Shown here piece by piece: positions 27,007-35,500 of a stretch of DNA of 64,000 nt. The position numbers and the translations under genes are program-made. The DNA comes from CAWDJT01 sp963828705 (GTDB taxonomy: Bacteria; Desulfobacterota; Syntrophobacteria; Syntrophobacterales; Syntrophobacteraceae): assembly GCA_963828705.1 (NCBI GenBank), contig CAWHGA010000034.1, forward strand, positions 65,918 to 129,917, given 5' to 3'. The notes under the pieces were generated by a model that was not told where the DNA came from, did not search any database, and saw only the letters and a program-made list of their open reading frames with translations. Each line of letters opens with the position of its first letter. Positions within the stretch are counted from its first letter, which is position 1.

Positions 27007-28392
27007 CTATTCTTCCCCCGCCTCGTTTTCCTCGTCATCATCATCCGGTGGCTGGAATTCTTCTGGAATGACCATGATTTCGGTGAGGATCTCCTTGAAG
27101 GATAAAACCTTGACTCCCAGTTTATATTCCTTATTCAGATCGTTGATCTGGTCATAGCAATTGTGGCAGGGGGTGATCACGATCTTGGCACCGGTGGCCT
27201 TGATCTGATCCGCCTTAATGCGCCCCGATTCGATACGCCGCACTTTGAATTCCGGCCCCATCGGGATGTAACCACCACCGCCACCGCAGCAGTGATTGTG
27301 GTCACGATTGGGAGTCATGTCACGGAAATCCTTGGCGATGTATTCGATGATCTTGCGCCCTTCCTCCCAGAGTCCGCCGTTGCGCGACACGTTGCAGGGA
27401 TCCTGGTAGGTGACCGGCTCTTCCAGCTTGTGGGCGATCTGAATGCGGCCATCACGCAAGTACTCGTAGAATAACTGTACCGAATGGATGACTTCGATTG
27501 GGGGTTTGCCATTCAAATAACCGGCAAAGTATGGACCTTCAAACAATGCGGAACGAAAGGCATGGCCGCATTCGGTGATGAGTATCTTTTGCACCCCCAG
27601 TTCCAGGGCTTTGTCGTACATGTTCTTGACGATTTGGCCGGCCAGAGCGCGATCCCCCGCAAACATGGCGAGATTGGTACAATCCCACCCAGTGGTAGGC
27701 ATCGTCCAATCTTCCTTGGCAACCGTAAAGATCTTCGCGGCCATACCGATGTCTTGAGGATAATACATGGGTTCACGCGCGTTGACCGTGTACATGTATT
27801 TGGCGCCTTGTTTGTCAATGGGAATGGTCAGACCACTCATTTCTTCCCCGGTTTCTTCGGCCATCCAGGTCAGGGTCTCGACATAGTCCTCCGTAGCCAT
27901 CCCCATCTGGTTGCCGGTGTCCCGGTAATTGACGCTTGTCCGTGCCAGGCCTTCGGGCACAACCCCCTGGGACCAGCAGACCGTCCGCGCCGTGGAGATC
28001 ATAGTGGCGATGTCGATCCCAAAGGGACAATACATGGAGCACCGCTTGCATGTGGTGCACTCGCCCCAGACAATGTCGTAGCATTTCTCGAGGAACGCGC
28101 GGTCGACATTGCCCTTGCGGCGGTACATCTCCCCAAGAGTAGCCTTAAACTTGTACGCTGGGCTGGTGCGCGGGTCCCGGTTTTTGGCCAGGTAGAAAAA
28201 GCAGCTTTCGGCGCACAACCCACAGCGGGCACAGATGCTCAACCAGGTGCGGATGCGCGCCCCGTTGTTGGCATCCAAAATCTGTTTGATCTTTTTGACA
28301 TCAACCGGCTTCTTGACCACTTCTGCCGCAACGGTTTTCTCCGCCACACTCGTTTCTTCGGTACCGATTTCTTTTTCTGCATCTTCTGACAT
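27007..28392 (-). CDS. TmcB-like iron-sulfur protein (heterodisulfide-reductase-like)
   Basis: A 461-residue cytoplasmic protein with an acidic N-terminus and two 4Fe-4S ferredoxin motifs: CARCGLCAESC (Cys54, 57, 60, 64) and CTTCKRCSMYC (Cys112, 115, 118, 122). Two cysteine-rich CCG-type domains follow, as in HdrD/DsrK: ECGHAFR, YQDPCNVSRNGG, the CCGGGGG motif and PCHNCYDQI. These domains bind a non-cubane 4Fe-4S centre. The protein is the electron acceptor subunit of a membrane complex (TmcB/HmcF/DsrK type) linking a periplasmic cytochrome to cytoplasmic redox chemistry. A Tmc assignment is favoured because the operon has only this subunit, one membrane subunit and a tetraheme cytochrome. 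Confidence 0.85.
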   Translation of the reverse strand: MSEDAEKEIGTEETSVAEKTVAAEVVKKPVDVKKIKQILDANNGARIRTWLSICARCGLCAESCFFYLAKNRDPRTSPAYKFKATLGEMYRRKGNVDRAFLEKCYDIVWGECTTCKRCSMYCPFGIDIATMISTARTVCWSQGVVPEGLARTSVNYRDTGNQMGMATEDYVETLTWMAEETGEEMSGLTIPIDKQGAKYMYTVNAREPMYYPQDIGMAAKIFTVAKEDWTMPTTGWDCTNLAMFAGDRALAGQIVKNMYDKALELGVQKILITECGHAFRSALFEGPYFAGYLNGKPPIEVIHSVQLFYEYLRDGRIQIAHKLEEPVTYQDPCNVSRNGGLWEEGRKIIEYIAKDFRDMTPNRDHNHCCGGGGGYIPMGPEFKVRRIESGRIKADQIKATGAKIVITPCHNCYDQINDLNKEYKLGVKVLSFKEILTEIMVIPEEFQPPDDDDEENEAGEE

Positions 28393-28428
28393 CGATGAAC
28401 TCCTGCCAGCTAGGTTGTGCCGTAAGGA

Positions 28429-29079
28429 TCACCACGAACGGGCGCCACGCCGTCCCCCCATCTCAAAACCAATGAACGTCCGGGTGAAGAAGAACAGGAC
28501 CATATGGCCCAACTTGCTGAAGGGAATCACGATCAATAAGATTTCGCTGAACAGGATGTGCAAAATGAGGATGATTTCATAGGGACCCCAATGATGGTAG
28601 GCCATGACTCCGGTTACAAAGGGGGTCAGGGTCAGCAAGAGCAGGGTGTAGTCCCAGGCGCTGGTGAGGATGCGGACTTCCGGGCGAACCAAACGCCTGA
28701 CAAAAAGAAAAGCTCCGGCACCGACGACCACCATGGCGAGGATGTCAGCCAGCTGATCGGACATGGACCAGAGGCTGACCCCGAAGGATTCATCCCACAG
28801 CATATTGTGTGCGTTCAAGAACAGCGGAACACCCAGCAGCAGGACATGGAAAACCAGAAACACCAAGGCAAAGACCGGTTGCTGGCGAAGAGAAGCACTC
28901 CCCCAGGGGATGAGCCAGTGGAAAATGGAGCGGAAAGCCCAGGATGCACTGGCATGGTTGTAAAATACCCGGTCCCTTTCCCGGCTGAGCCCGGCCAGGA
29001 AGGCCACACGCACAATGAGGCCGCCGATGAAGATGATAAACGTCACCCAAAGAGCCGGACCTGTCAAGAAGGCATACAT
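28429..29079 (-). CDS. TmcC-like membrane cytochrome b subunit
   Basis: A 216-residue membrane protein of the nitrate reductase gamma/DsrM/TmcC type, with about five helices (ALWVTFIIFIGGLIVRVAFLAG, PVFALVFLVFHVLLLGVPLFL, ILAMVVVGAGAFLFV, YTLLLLTLTPFVTGVMAY, IILILHILFSEILLIVIPF). Candidate heme ligands are the histidines in FHWL, VFHVLL, AYHHW, LHILF and KLGHM. It starts the tmc-like operon and has a G-rich ribosome site (GAGGGGGGAG). No TmcD-like gene (the fourth subunit known in Desulfovibrio) was found nearby. Confidence 0.85.
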   Translation of the reverse strand: MYAFLTGPALWVTFIIFIGGLIVRVAFLAGLSRERDRVFYNHASASWAFRSIFHWLIPWGSASLRQQPVFALVFLVFHVLLLGVPLFLNAHNMLWDESFGVSLWSMSDQLADILAMVVVGAGAFLFVRRLVRPEVRILTSAWDYTLLLLTLTPFVTGVMAYHHWGPYEIILILHILFSEILLIVIPFSKLGHMVLFFFTRTFIGFEMGGRRGARSW

Positions 29080-29146
29080 AGCGTTTTGACTCCCCCCTCG
29101 TGGTTGTTGTCAATCATTCATCAAGGTAAATTAGTTCAAACATTCA

Positions 29147-29162
29147 CGTTATCCGAATAACG
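29147..29162. promoter_or_regulatory. 16-base perfect palindrome upstream of the tmc-like operon
   Basis: CGTTATCCGAATAACG has 6-base arms and a 4-base centre and lies about 70 bases before the tmcC-like start. Its size and position suit a dimeric regulator. It does not match the Rex or FNR consensus. Operator function is inferred. Confidence 0.4.
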
Positions 29163-30027
29163 AAGCAAACATGAAAACCCTGGCGGGTATCGTCCTGGCG
29201 ACGTAAATGAAGGGCATCAAAACTCGAATTCCAGAGGACCATGGGCAGCTACCAGAATGTGCAAACCGGGCATTGATTGTCGACCACAAACGTTCCTCAA
29301 CGGGTGAATATTCTAGAACGAACCGACCCCAAAAGCAATTGCATATTTTGTGTCCAGCTTACTTTCTCAATTGCGCTCTATTTCACATGGTAGTTGAAGG
29401 TTCACCGACCTTGCTCGTCGTGACTCGGTGATAGCACCGAAGTGTCAACGGTTTATTTCGTGCTTACCGCCCGTTCAGCTTTGCGTCGGTGTGCAGGCCT
29501 TGTAGCTGAGCCGCTGTCTGTCCAAAGCTAAGGAGTCGTCGAGAATTGCTCCGGCACTGTGAGCTTCTTCCATAGCGTCACCCGCGCGCCGGCGGAGGCC
29601 CAGAACCGGTAGAAAAGGCTGGATTCACGACTGCGCACATAGGCGATAACTTAACGAGCAGCGAGAGACAAGGGTTTAGACGATGGACAGCCGGGGAGCC
29701 ATCCTTCCCTTGCGGCCCATGACCCAGAACGGTAGCGCCGCCTTCCACGGCGGCGAGTTAGCGGTTGGATGCACATGTACCTTCGTCCGCGTAACACGAG
29801 AGACACCGCCGCTTGTATAACTCGCGCGGCGGTGGGGATAGATCCTTGCAATTATAGGCCTTCCCGCGCTAGCATGCGTTGCCTTGAGAGTGCAGAAAGC
29901 AGGTCAACGCTCGCGGTCGGGGTGGGGGAATCGAGTTGCCTTTCTGTCGCTGGTTCCGCAGGCAGCAATTGATCGATGAACTAACAAAGAAGCTGGCACA
30001 TTAAAAGACTGAATGTATTGGCAAAAA
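29163..30027. other. Gene-free region with a small hairpin
   Basis: About 860 bases with no credible gene on either strand: the open frames are short, start poorly and match no family. The only clear structure is CGCCGCC-TTCCAC-GGCGGCG at 29736-29755, flanked by GGTAGCG, which resembles the inverted second half of the composite repeat at 23.1 kb. Stretches such as GCCTTGTAGCTGAGCC could be degraded coding sequence. No tRNA or other RNA was recognised. Confidence 0.5.
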
Positions 30028-30108
30028 GTCGTTACCAAGGCGAAAGCCGGGGTCCAGGCGAACTATAATTAAGATCCATGGATTCCGGCTTCCGCTGGAA
30101 TGATAAAG
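30028..30108. repeat. Dispersed inverted repeat, family C, copy 1
   Basis: A degenerate copy of the element whose consensus arms are GTCACCCCCGCGAAGGCGGGGGTCCAG and CTGGATTCCCGCCTTCGCGGGAATGAC. Here the arms read AAGGCGAAAGCCGGGGTCCAG and TGGATTCCGGCTTCCGCTGGAATGA. The right arm is translated in the extended frame of the next gene, showing that the upstream ATG at 30078 is not its start. Confidence 0.6.
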
Positions 30109-30182
30109 ATGATGGTGTTTTTCGACATTTTCATGACCAACAGAAATTGGATGGCGACGATTCGGTGGGGTGGTCACGGAAT

Positions 30183-31883
30183 ATGATGAAATTTCGATCT
30201 GATAAACTGCCTAAAGCCGACTCGGACTGGGGACGGTATTGGGGATGGTTGCCGCTTGTCGTTCTTTGTGTGGTGCTCTATGGTTCCGGGATCACCCGCT
30301 TGCCGCCGGTGGACCGGGATGAAGCGCGGTTTGCCCAAGCAAGCCGGCAAATGCTGGAGACCCGGGATTTTGTTCGGATCCGTTTTCAGGATGTACCGCG
30401 GCACAAAAAGCCCATCGGCATCCATTGGCTGCAGGCGGCATCGGCGGCCACGTTTGGTCCGGCCGATCACCGGCCGATTTGGCCCTACCGCTTGCCGTCC
30501 TTGTTGGGGGCTCTGCTGGCAGTGGTCTCGACGGCTTTCTGTGGGAGCGTTCTGTTCGACCGTTCGACTGGCCTTCTGGCTGGCCTGCTCCTGGGCAGTT
30601 GCTTGCTCCTCGCCATGGAAGCCCATCTGGCCACCACCGATGCTATGTTGCTGGCTACCGTCGTGGCGGCCCAAAGCGCGCTGGGGTTTTGCTATCTGCA
30701 AACCCAGCGGGGTGAGCCGGTGGCCACTGGTACCGTAGTCACGTTCTGGGTGGCACAAGGCGTGGGCTGGCTGCTTAAGGGGCCGGTCATCACTCTGGTT
30801 TGCGGTCTTACCGTGGGCGCGCTCTGCCTGGCTGATCGCCGCATTCGCTGGTTGAAGGCGCTCCGCTTTTCCTGGGGGCCGATTCTGATGGTGGCCTTAC
30901 TGTGCCCCTGGGCCTTTGCCATCCAGAAGGCCACGCAAGGGACCTTTTTCCAGGATGCGGTCCGTAACGATCTGCTGCCCAAGCTCCTGGGCGGGCAGGA
31001 ATCCCATGGTTTTCCGCCAGGATATTTCCTCCTGCTAATGCCGCTGACTTTCTGGCCGGCATCACTGTTCTCCGGCCTGGCTCTGCACCAGGCATGGAAG
31101 TACCGCGGCGCGGCTGCGGTACGATTCTGTCTGGCCTGGTGTCTGCCCACCTGGCTGGCCTTTGAATTGATTCCCACCAAGTTGCCCCATTATATTTTGC
31201 CGGCCTATCCGGCGCTGGCTCTCCTGGCCGCACGCGCTGTCAGTTTGTTAACTGAGGGTGGGGCGGTACCGATCACCAGTCGCTGGCTGCGTTTGGGGGC
31301 GCTGGCTTGGGGTGCTATGAGCGCCATATTGGGGGCAGCAATAGTGGCTTTGCCCTGGCGGCTGACCGGTCAATTTCAGCCCCTGGCCCTGCTGGCGGCA
31401 GCCGCGGCGGTTGTGTCACCTGCGGTTGCGGTTAGATACGTGTGGCTAGGGCGTTTTCAAACGGCAGCGCGACTGGTGATTGTGGGTCCATTGCTGACCC
31501 TGGTGCTCCTGTTTCAGGGTATCTTGCCATCCCTGGATCCGTTGTGGCTTAGTCGCGGCATTGCCCAAGCCGTGTCGCATCGTCTTGCTCCAAAAGGGAG
31601 CTCAACCCCGGTGGTAGCTGCCGGTTATCATGAGCCTAGCCTGGTCTTCCTGCTGGGTACCGACACCAAACTGCTTTCCGCGGAAGAAGCGGCATGTTAT
31701 CTGCGAGAACACCCTGAAGCCTTGGCGGTGGTCAGCAATGAGGCAGAACCGGTCTTTCAGCAGAAACTGACTGATCTGGGCCAGGTTGTGGAGGGTGTGG
31801 ATACGATTCGGGGGTTCAACTATACCAAGGGCCGATGGCAGACGATCAGGCTCTATGTCTTGGGAAATCCGCATGGCCGCTGA
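30183..31883 (+). CDS. ArnT-like dolichyl/undecaprenyl-phosphosugar transferase (GT83/PMT)
   Basis: A membrane glycosyltransferase of about 566 residues. The first periplasmic loop has the hallmark VDRDEARFAQASRQMLETRDFVRIRFQ, containing the catalytic Asp-Glu, and KPIGIHWLQ. About a dozen hydrophobic helices follow, then a soluble C-terminal domain (STPVVAAGYHEPSLVFLLG...). ArnT uses undecaprenyl-phosphate-aminoarabinose to modify lipid A; relatives use other sugars and acceptors. The start is placed at the MMKFRSD methionines (30183) because the upstream stretch from 30078 is repeat DNA. Its stop overlaps the PAP2 gene start. An ArnC-like enzyme and ArnE/F-like transporters lie in the hopanoid locus 14 kb away. 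Confidence 0.88.
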   Translation: MMKFRSDKLPKADSDWGRYWGWLPLVVLCVVLYGSGITRLPPVDRDEARFAQASRQMLETRDFVRIRFQDVPRHKKPIGIHWLQAASAATFGPADHRPIWPYRLPSLLGALLAVVSTAFCGSVLFDRSTGLLAGLLLGSCLLLAMEAHLATTDAMLLATVVAAQSALGFCYLQTQRGEPVATGTVVTFWVAQGVGWLLKGPVITLVCGLTVGALCLADRRIRWLKALRFSWGPILMVALLCPWAFAIQKATQGTFFQDAVRNDLLPKLLGGQESHGFPPGYFLLLMPLTFWPASLFSGLALHQAWKYRGAAAVRFCLAWCLPTWLAFELIPTKLPHYILPAYPALALLAARAVSLLTEGGAVPITSRWLRLGALAWGAMSAILGAAIVALPWRLTGQFQPLALLAAAAAVVSPAVAVRYVWLGRFQTAARLVIVGPLLTLVLLFQGILPSLDPLWLSRGIAQAVSHRLAPKGSSTPVVAAGYHEPSLVFLLGTDTKLLSAEEAACYLREHPEALAVVSNEAEPVFQQKLTDLGQVVEGVDTIRGFNYTKGRWQTIRLYVLGNPHGR

Positions 31884-32520
31884 ACAGGGAACAACATGGC
31901 GCTCTCCGATGTTGGTGGGATCCTCGATTATCGCCCTTGGATTCTGCCTCTTTTCTTATTATTATCTGGATATTCGCATTGCGCACTACTGTAACTCGAT
32001 AGCATCTCCTGTCAAAAATATCTTCGAGCAGATTACTGGTTTTGGAAAATCCACCTGGTATCTTGTTGGTAGCGTATTATCTTTCTTGTATTTCAAATTT
32101 ATTCGCATAGACCGCAAATTATCCAGCAGATCCATTTTTATCTTTCTAGCTATAGTTATTTCTGGTGTGATAACTGATATCATAAAATACATCCTTGGAC
32201 GCTATCGCCCAGAAGCACTTTTTCAACAAGATTTATATGGTTTTGTTTGCTTTCAACATAGTCATAGTATGACATCATTTCCATCCGGCCATGCAAACAC
32301 GATTACTGCTATTATGTTTTCATTATATTTGATATACCCAAGATACTGGTTGGCATTTCTCCTGGTTGCCCTGCTGATAATGGCTAGTCGCATCGTGATC
32401 TGTGCTCACTACCTGAGCGATGTAGTGTTCGGATCATATCTGGCCATATTGACCACGCTCTATATTAAAGATGTGTTCATCAGAAAAAACGTCAATATAT
32501 ACTCAATGATCCCCCGATGA
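31873..32520 (+). CDS. PAP2-family membrane phosphatase
   Basis: A 215-residue membrane protein with the three PAP2 phosphatase motifs: KYILGRYRPE (KxxxxxxRP), FPSGHAN (PSGH) and SRIVICAHYLSDVVFGS (SRxxxxxHxxxD). Five or six hydrophobic segments surround them. Such enzymes dephosphorylate lipid phosphates including undecaprenyl-pyrophosphate and can modify lipid A. It starts 11 bases inside the end of the ArnT-like gene. From about 31980 the DNA is clearly richer in A and T (ATTATTATCTGG, TTATTTCTGGTGTGATAACTG) than its neighbours, suggesting different ancestry. Start ATG 31873 is chosen for the overlap; 31855 is an alternative. Confidence 0.9.
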   Translation: MAAEQGTTWRSPMLVGSSIIALGFCLFSYYYLDIRIAHYCNSIASPVKNIFEQITGFGKSTWYLVGSVLSFLYFKFIRIDRKLSSRSIFIFLAIVISGVITDIIKYILGRYRPEALFQQDLYGFVCFQHSHSMTSFPSGHANTITAIMFSLYLIYPRYWLAFLLVALLIMASRIVICAHYLSDVVFGSYLAILTTLYIKDVFIRKNVNIYSMIPR

Positions 32521-32550
32521 CATCTTCTTTCTTCACGGTTTGATGCAGAT

Positions 32551-32760
32551 TCACGGGTCGGCGGCAGCGATCCGCGGGCCGCTCTTCATCACCTGTCCGG
32601 GCAGTGGCATTCCCACGATGGTTTCCAACAGCCGGGCGGCCATGATGATCGCCTCCAGATCAATACCGGTCATCACTCCCATATCTTCCAGCATGTAGAC
32701 CACGTCTTCTGTGGCCAGGTTGCCATCCGCCTGGGGGACGTTGGGACAACCGCCGTTAAT
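32551..32760 (-). pseudogene. C-terminal relic of hydroxymethylglutaryl-CoA lyase
   Basis: The minus strand encodes about 69 codons that match the extreme C-terminus of HMG-CoA lyase: GGCPNVPQADGNLATEDVVY followed by MLEDMGVMTGIDLEAIIMAARLLE and a short tail. The GGCP loop with its catalytic-site cysteine and the NLATEDVVYML motif are diagnostic. A stop codon lies just upstream of the GGCP segment and the rest of the gene is missing: priA's 3' end begins 50 bases further on. There is no start codon or ribosome site. It is therefore read as a truncated remnant, not a working gene. Confidence 0.75.
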
Positions 32761-32810
32761 TCAACAGCACCGAGTGGGGCAAATAGCGTCCGTTGTGTCA
32801 GTCGCTGTTG

Positions 32811-35261
32811 TTATAAGGTGCTCATCGGGTCCCGATCGACGTTCAACTGCACCCGCCGCAACAAAGCCGAATCATTGACCTGAGCGAACAGATCCCGGAC
32901 AAAGTCCTGCAGGTCCTTGCTGTTCCATGCCTTGACATAGAGCTGCCAGCGGTGGCGGTTTTTGAGTTTTGACAAGGGGGCCGGGGCCGGTCCCAGCACT
33001 GCCAGGGGCTGCTGCTGGGCCACCATGGGGGCGACCAGGTCTTGGCACATGCGAGCCAGTTGGTAGGCGGCCTGGCGGGCAATTTCCGGATCGCGGTCGG
33101 TTATCAGGAGTTTTGCCATTCGAGTGTACGGTGGGTACTGCAGCCGCCTGCGGGCTTCCAGTTCCAGTCTCGCGAAGTTGAGATAATCTCCATCCAGCAC
33201 GCACTGGATGGACGGATGTCTGGGGTTGTAGCTCTGGATGATGACGTGACCGGGGTCATCGCCGCGACCGGCCCGGCCGGCTACTTGCAGCAGCAGTTGA
33301 ACGGTGGTTTCGCCGGCGCGAAAATCGGCCAGCTGCAAAGAGATGTCGGCGTTGATGACGCCCACCAGCGTCACGTTGGGGAAATCGTGCCCCTTGGTGA
33401 CCATCTGCGTGCCGATAAGCACGTCTAGCTGGTTGCTGCGCATGCGATCCAGGGTCTTCACCAGTTCCCGCGGGTGAGTGATGGTGTCCCGGTCCATACG
33501 GGCCAGGCGAACATCGGGGAGCAAGTCGCGTAGTTCCTGCTCCACCCGTTCGGTGCCGAATCCGTAGAGTAGCAGGCGAGTTTGATTACAGCGAGGGCAG
33601 CGCTCCGGCAGCCGTTGTTCATAGCCGCAGTAATGGCAAATTAGCAGCTCGCGCCGGCGGTGGTAGGTGAGGCTCACGCTGCAGTGTGGGCAGGGCAGCG
33701 CTTCGCCGCAGGTACGGCATAACAGAAAGGTGGCAAATCCGCGACGATTGAGAAACAAGATGGCCTGTTGCCCGCTCCCGATGGTCTGTTTCAAAGCTGC
33801 CTGCAGCCGGGGGGAGACAATCCGGGCTTTGCCCTTTTGCATCCGCATGTCCACAATTTCGATGGTGGGCAGGGGGCGTTCCATAACCCGCGAAGGCAGC
33901 GAGAGCATCTGGTAACGACCGGCCAGGCCGTGCTGCAGCGACTGCAGGGACGGCGTGGCCGAACCCAGGACAATGGCAATGCCCAGCAACCGAGCGCGAA
34001 CCAGCGCCACATCGCGAGCGTGATAACGCAATCGATCTTCCTGTTTGTAGGAAAGATCGTGTTCTTCATCCACGATGATCAGGCCTAAATTCCGAATGGG
34101 CATGAACACCGCGGATCGAGCTCCCAGAACCACCCGGGTTTGGCCGGTGAGGGCCTGGCGCCATTGGTCATAGCGTTCGCCGGGCGTCAGGGCGCTGTGC
34201 CAGATGGCCAGGGCATCTCCCAGGCGGTGGCGAAAAAGCGCTTCCAGTTGGGTGCTAAGGGCGATTTCCGGGACCAGCACCAGCACGCCCCGTTCCAAAC
34301 GCAGTGCGTCTTCGATGAGGCGCAGATACACTTCGGTTTTGCCGCTGCCGGTGACCCCATGGATGAGACAAGGATGGAAGGAAGGCGTCGGTAAAAACGG
34401 TGCGACCGCATCGAAGATGGCTTGCTGACCAGCGGTCAGGACGGGTGCCGGGTTATCAGGGATGTTCTGCATACAGCTGGGTCGGCGCGCCACCTCGATC
34501 GCTTCGATTTCGATCAGTCCGGCACGCTGCCATTTGCCCAGCCAGTAATCGGCACCCTTCACCTGTCGCCGGAGCGTCGTCAGGGGCAAGTTGCCGCCGG
34601 TTTGTTCCAACAGGTTTACCAACTCGAGGGCCTTTGGCGATGGCGACTCAGCCAGAGCGAAGCGTTCCCCGCGGCACAGCCGCACCATCTTCACCACCTG
34701 TGGACGGGCACAGGGATCGGGCCAGAAAAAGAAGCGCTCCAGCCAGTTTTTGTCCAACAGGGATTTGAGTTCGGTCTGGAGCCCCCGTGGGGAATTCAGC
34801 CGTTTCTGAATTTCAGTGAAGCTTAGAGGGGATGAGGTCCTGAGCAACTCCAGCGCTCGGGAAGACGTTTGCGGCGATGATACCTCCCTGCCTGCGGCGG
34901 TGATGCGGAACAAGCTTTCGGGCTGAAGTTGAATGTTGCCAGGCAGGGTGCTCTGCAGCACTTCGCCCAGAGGGTAGAAGTAGTAGTCGGCGATCCAGCG
35001 GCACAGGGCGATGAGGTCCTCAGAGACGGTGGGGGAATCGTCCACAACTGCCAGAATGTCGCGGAATGTGATCTTCTCTGTCCCTGGCAGTGGCTGATGC
35101 TCAAATCCCACTACCAGCCCGAGGACTTGTCGCCGACCGAGAGGCACCAGCACCCGTTTGCCGATCTGCGCGTGGCAGCGCAATTCGGCAGGCACCCGGT
35201 AGTGCAGGGTGCGATCCATGGCGGCAAAAACGGCGATTTCGGCCAGAGGTTCAGTTGACAT
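32811..35261 (-). CDS. priA: Primosomal replication restart helicase PriA
   Basis: An 816-residue superfamily 2 helicase. It has an N-terminal 3'-DNA-binding domain (RVLVPLGRRQVLGLVVGF), helicase motifs GVTGSGKTEVYLRLI (Walker A), IIVDEEHD (DEEH box), LGSATPSLQ and GRAGRGDDPG, and a zinc-binding insertion with cysteine pairs CRTCGEALPCPHC, CHYCGYE and CPRC. PriA reloads the replication fork after recombination. The length is normal. Its start faces the HU gene across a divergent gap. Confidence 0.95.
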   Translation of the reverse strand: MSTEPLAEIAVFAAMDRTLHYRVPAELRCHAQIGKRVLVPLGRRQVLGLVVGFEHQPLPGTEKITFRDILAVVDDSPTVSEDLIALCRWIADYYFYPLGEVLQSTLPGNIQLQPESLFRITAAGREVSSPQTSSRALELLRTSSPLSFTEIQKRLNSPRGLQTELKSLLDKNWLERFFFWPDPCARPQVVKMVRLCRGERFALAESPSPKALELVNLLEQTGGNLPLTTLRRQVKGADYWLGKWQRAGLIEIEAIEVARRPSCMQNIPDNPAPVLTAGQQAIFDAVAPFLPTPSFHPCLIHGVTGSGKTEVYLRLIEDALRLERGVLVLVPEIALSTQLEALFRHRLGDALAIWHSALTPGERYDQWRQALTGQTRVVLGARSAVFMPIRNLGLIIVDEEHDLSYKQEDRLRYHARDVALVRARLLGIAIVLGSATPSLQSLQHGLAGRYQMLSLPSRVMERPLPTIEIVDMRMQKGKARIVSPRLQAALKQTIGSGQQAILFLNRRGFATFLLCRTCGEALPCPHCSVSLTYHRRRELLICHYCGYEQRLPERCPRCNQTRLLLYGFGTERVEQELRDLLPDVRLARMDRDTITHPRELVKTLDRMRSNQLDVLIGTQMVTKGHDFPNVTLVGVINADISLQLADFRAGETTVQLLLQVAGRAGRGDDPGHVIIQSYNPRHPSIQCVLDGDYLNFARLELEARRRLQYPPYTRMAKLLITDRDPEIARQAAYQLARMCQDLVAPMVAQQQPLAVLGPAPAPLSKLKNRHRWQLYVKAWNSKDLQDFVRDLFAQVNDSALLRRVQLNVDRDPMSTL

Positions 35262-35472
35262 TTTTCTCAGCTTAGGAATCCTGTTGATGGTAGCGACTAA
35301 GCTTACATGAGCCGGTGGAGCGGGTCAAAGGGAACCGCCCCGGGGTTTTGGAAGATCATGATTTTCGTTATATTTTCAATGCTTATCTGGGGTCGATTGC
35401 GGATTTGCCGAGGTCTGAGCTGGTCAATTTGGAAAAAATCCTTATTCCATGCTGTTTTACGGCATTTATTAC

Positions 35473-35500
35473 TTGCCATGGAGGGGTTGATTAGTATAAT
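35473..35500 (+). promoter_or_regulatory. Putative promoter for the HU gene
   Basis: TTGCCA at 35473 and a perfect TATAAT at 35495 with a 16-base spacer, about 130 bases before the HU start. It lies in the 369-base divergent gap 35262-35630 between priA and HU; a priA promoter is expected there but was not assigned. An open frame at 35307-35549 in this gap has no family resemblance. Confidence 0.5.

Noticed and set aside
30078..30182. Extension of the ArnT-like ORF to the ATG at 30078
   Set aside because: The first residues (MDSGFRWND) are the translation of a family C repeat arm; the conserved protein starts at the methionines near 30183.
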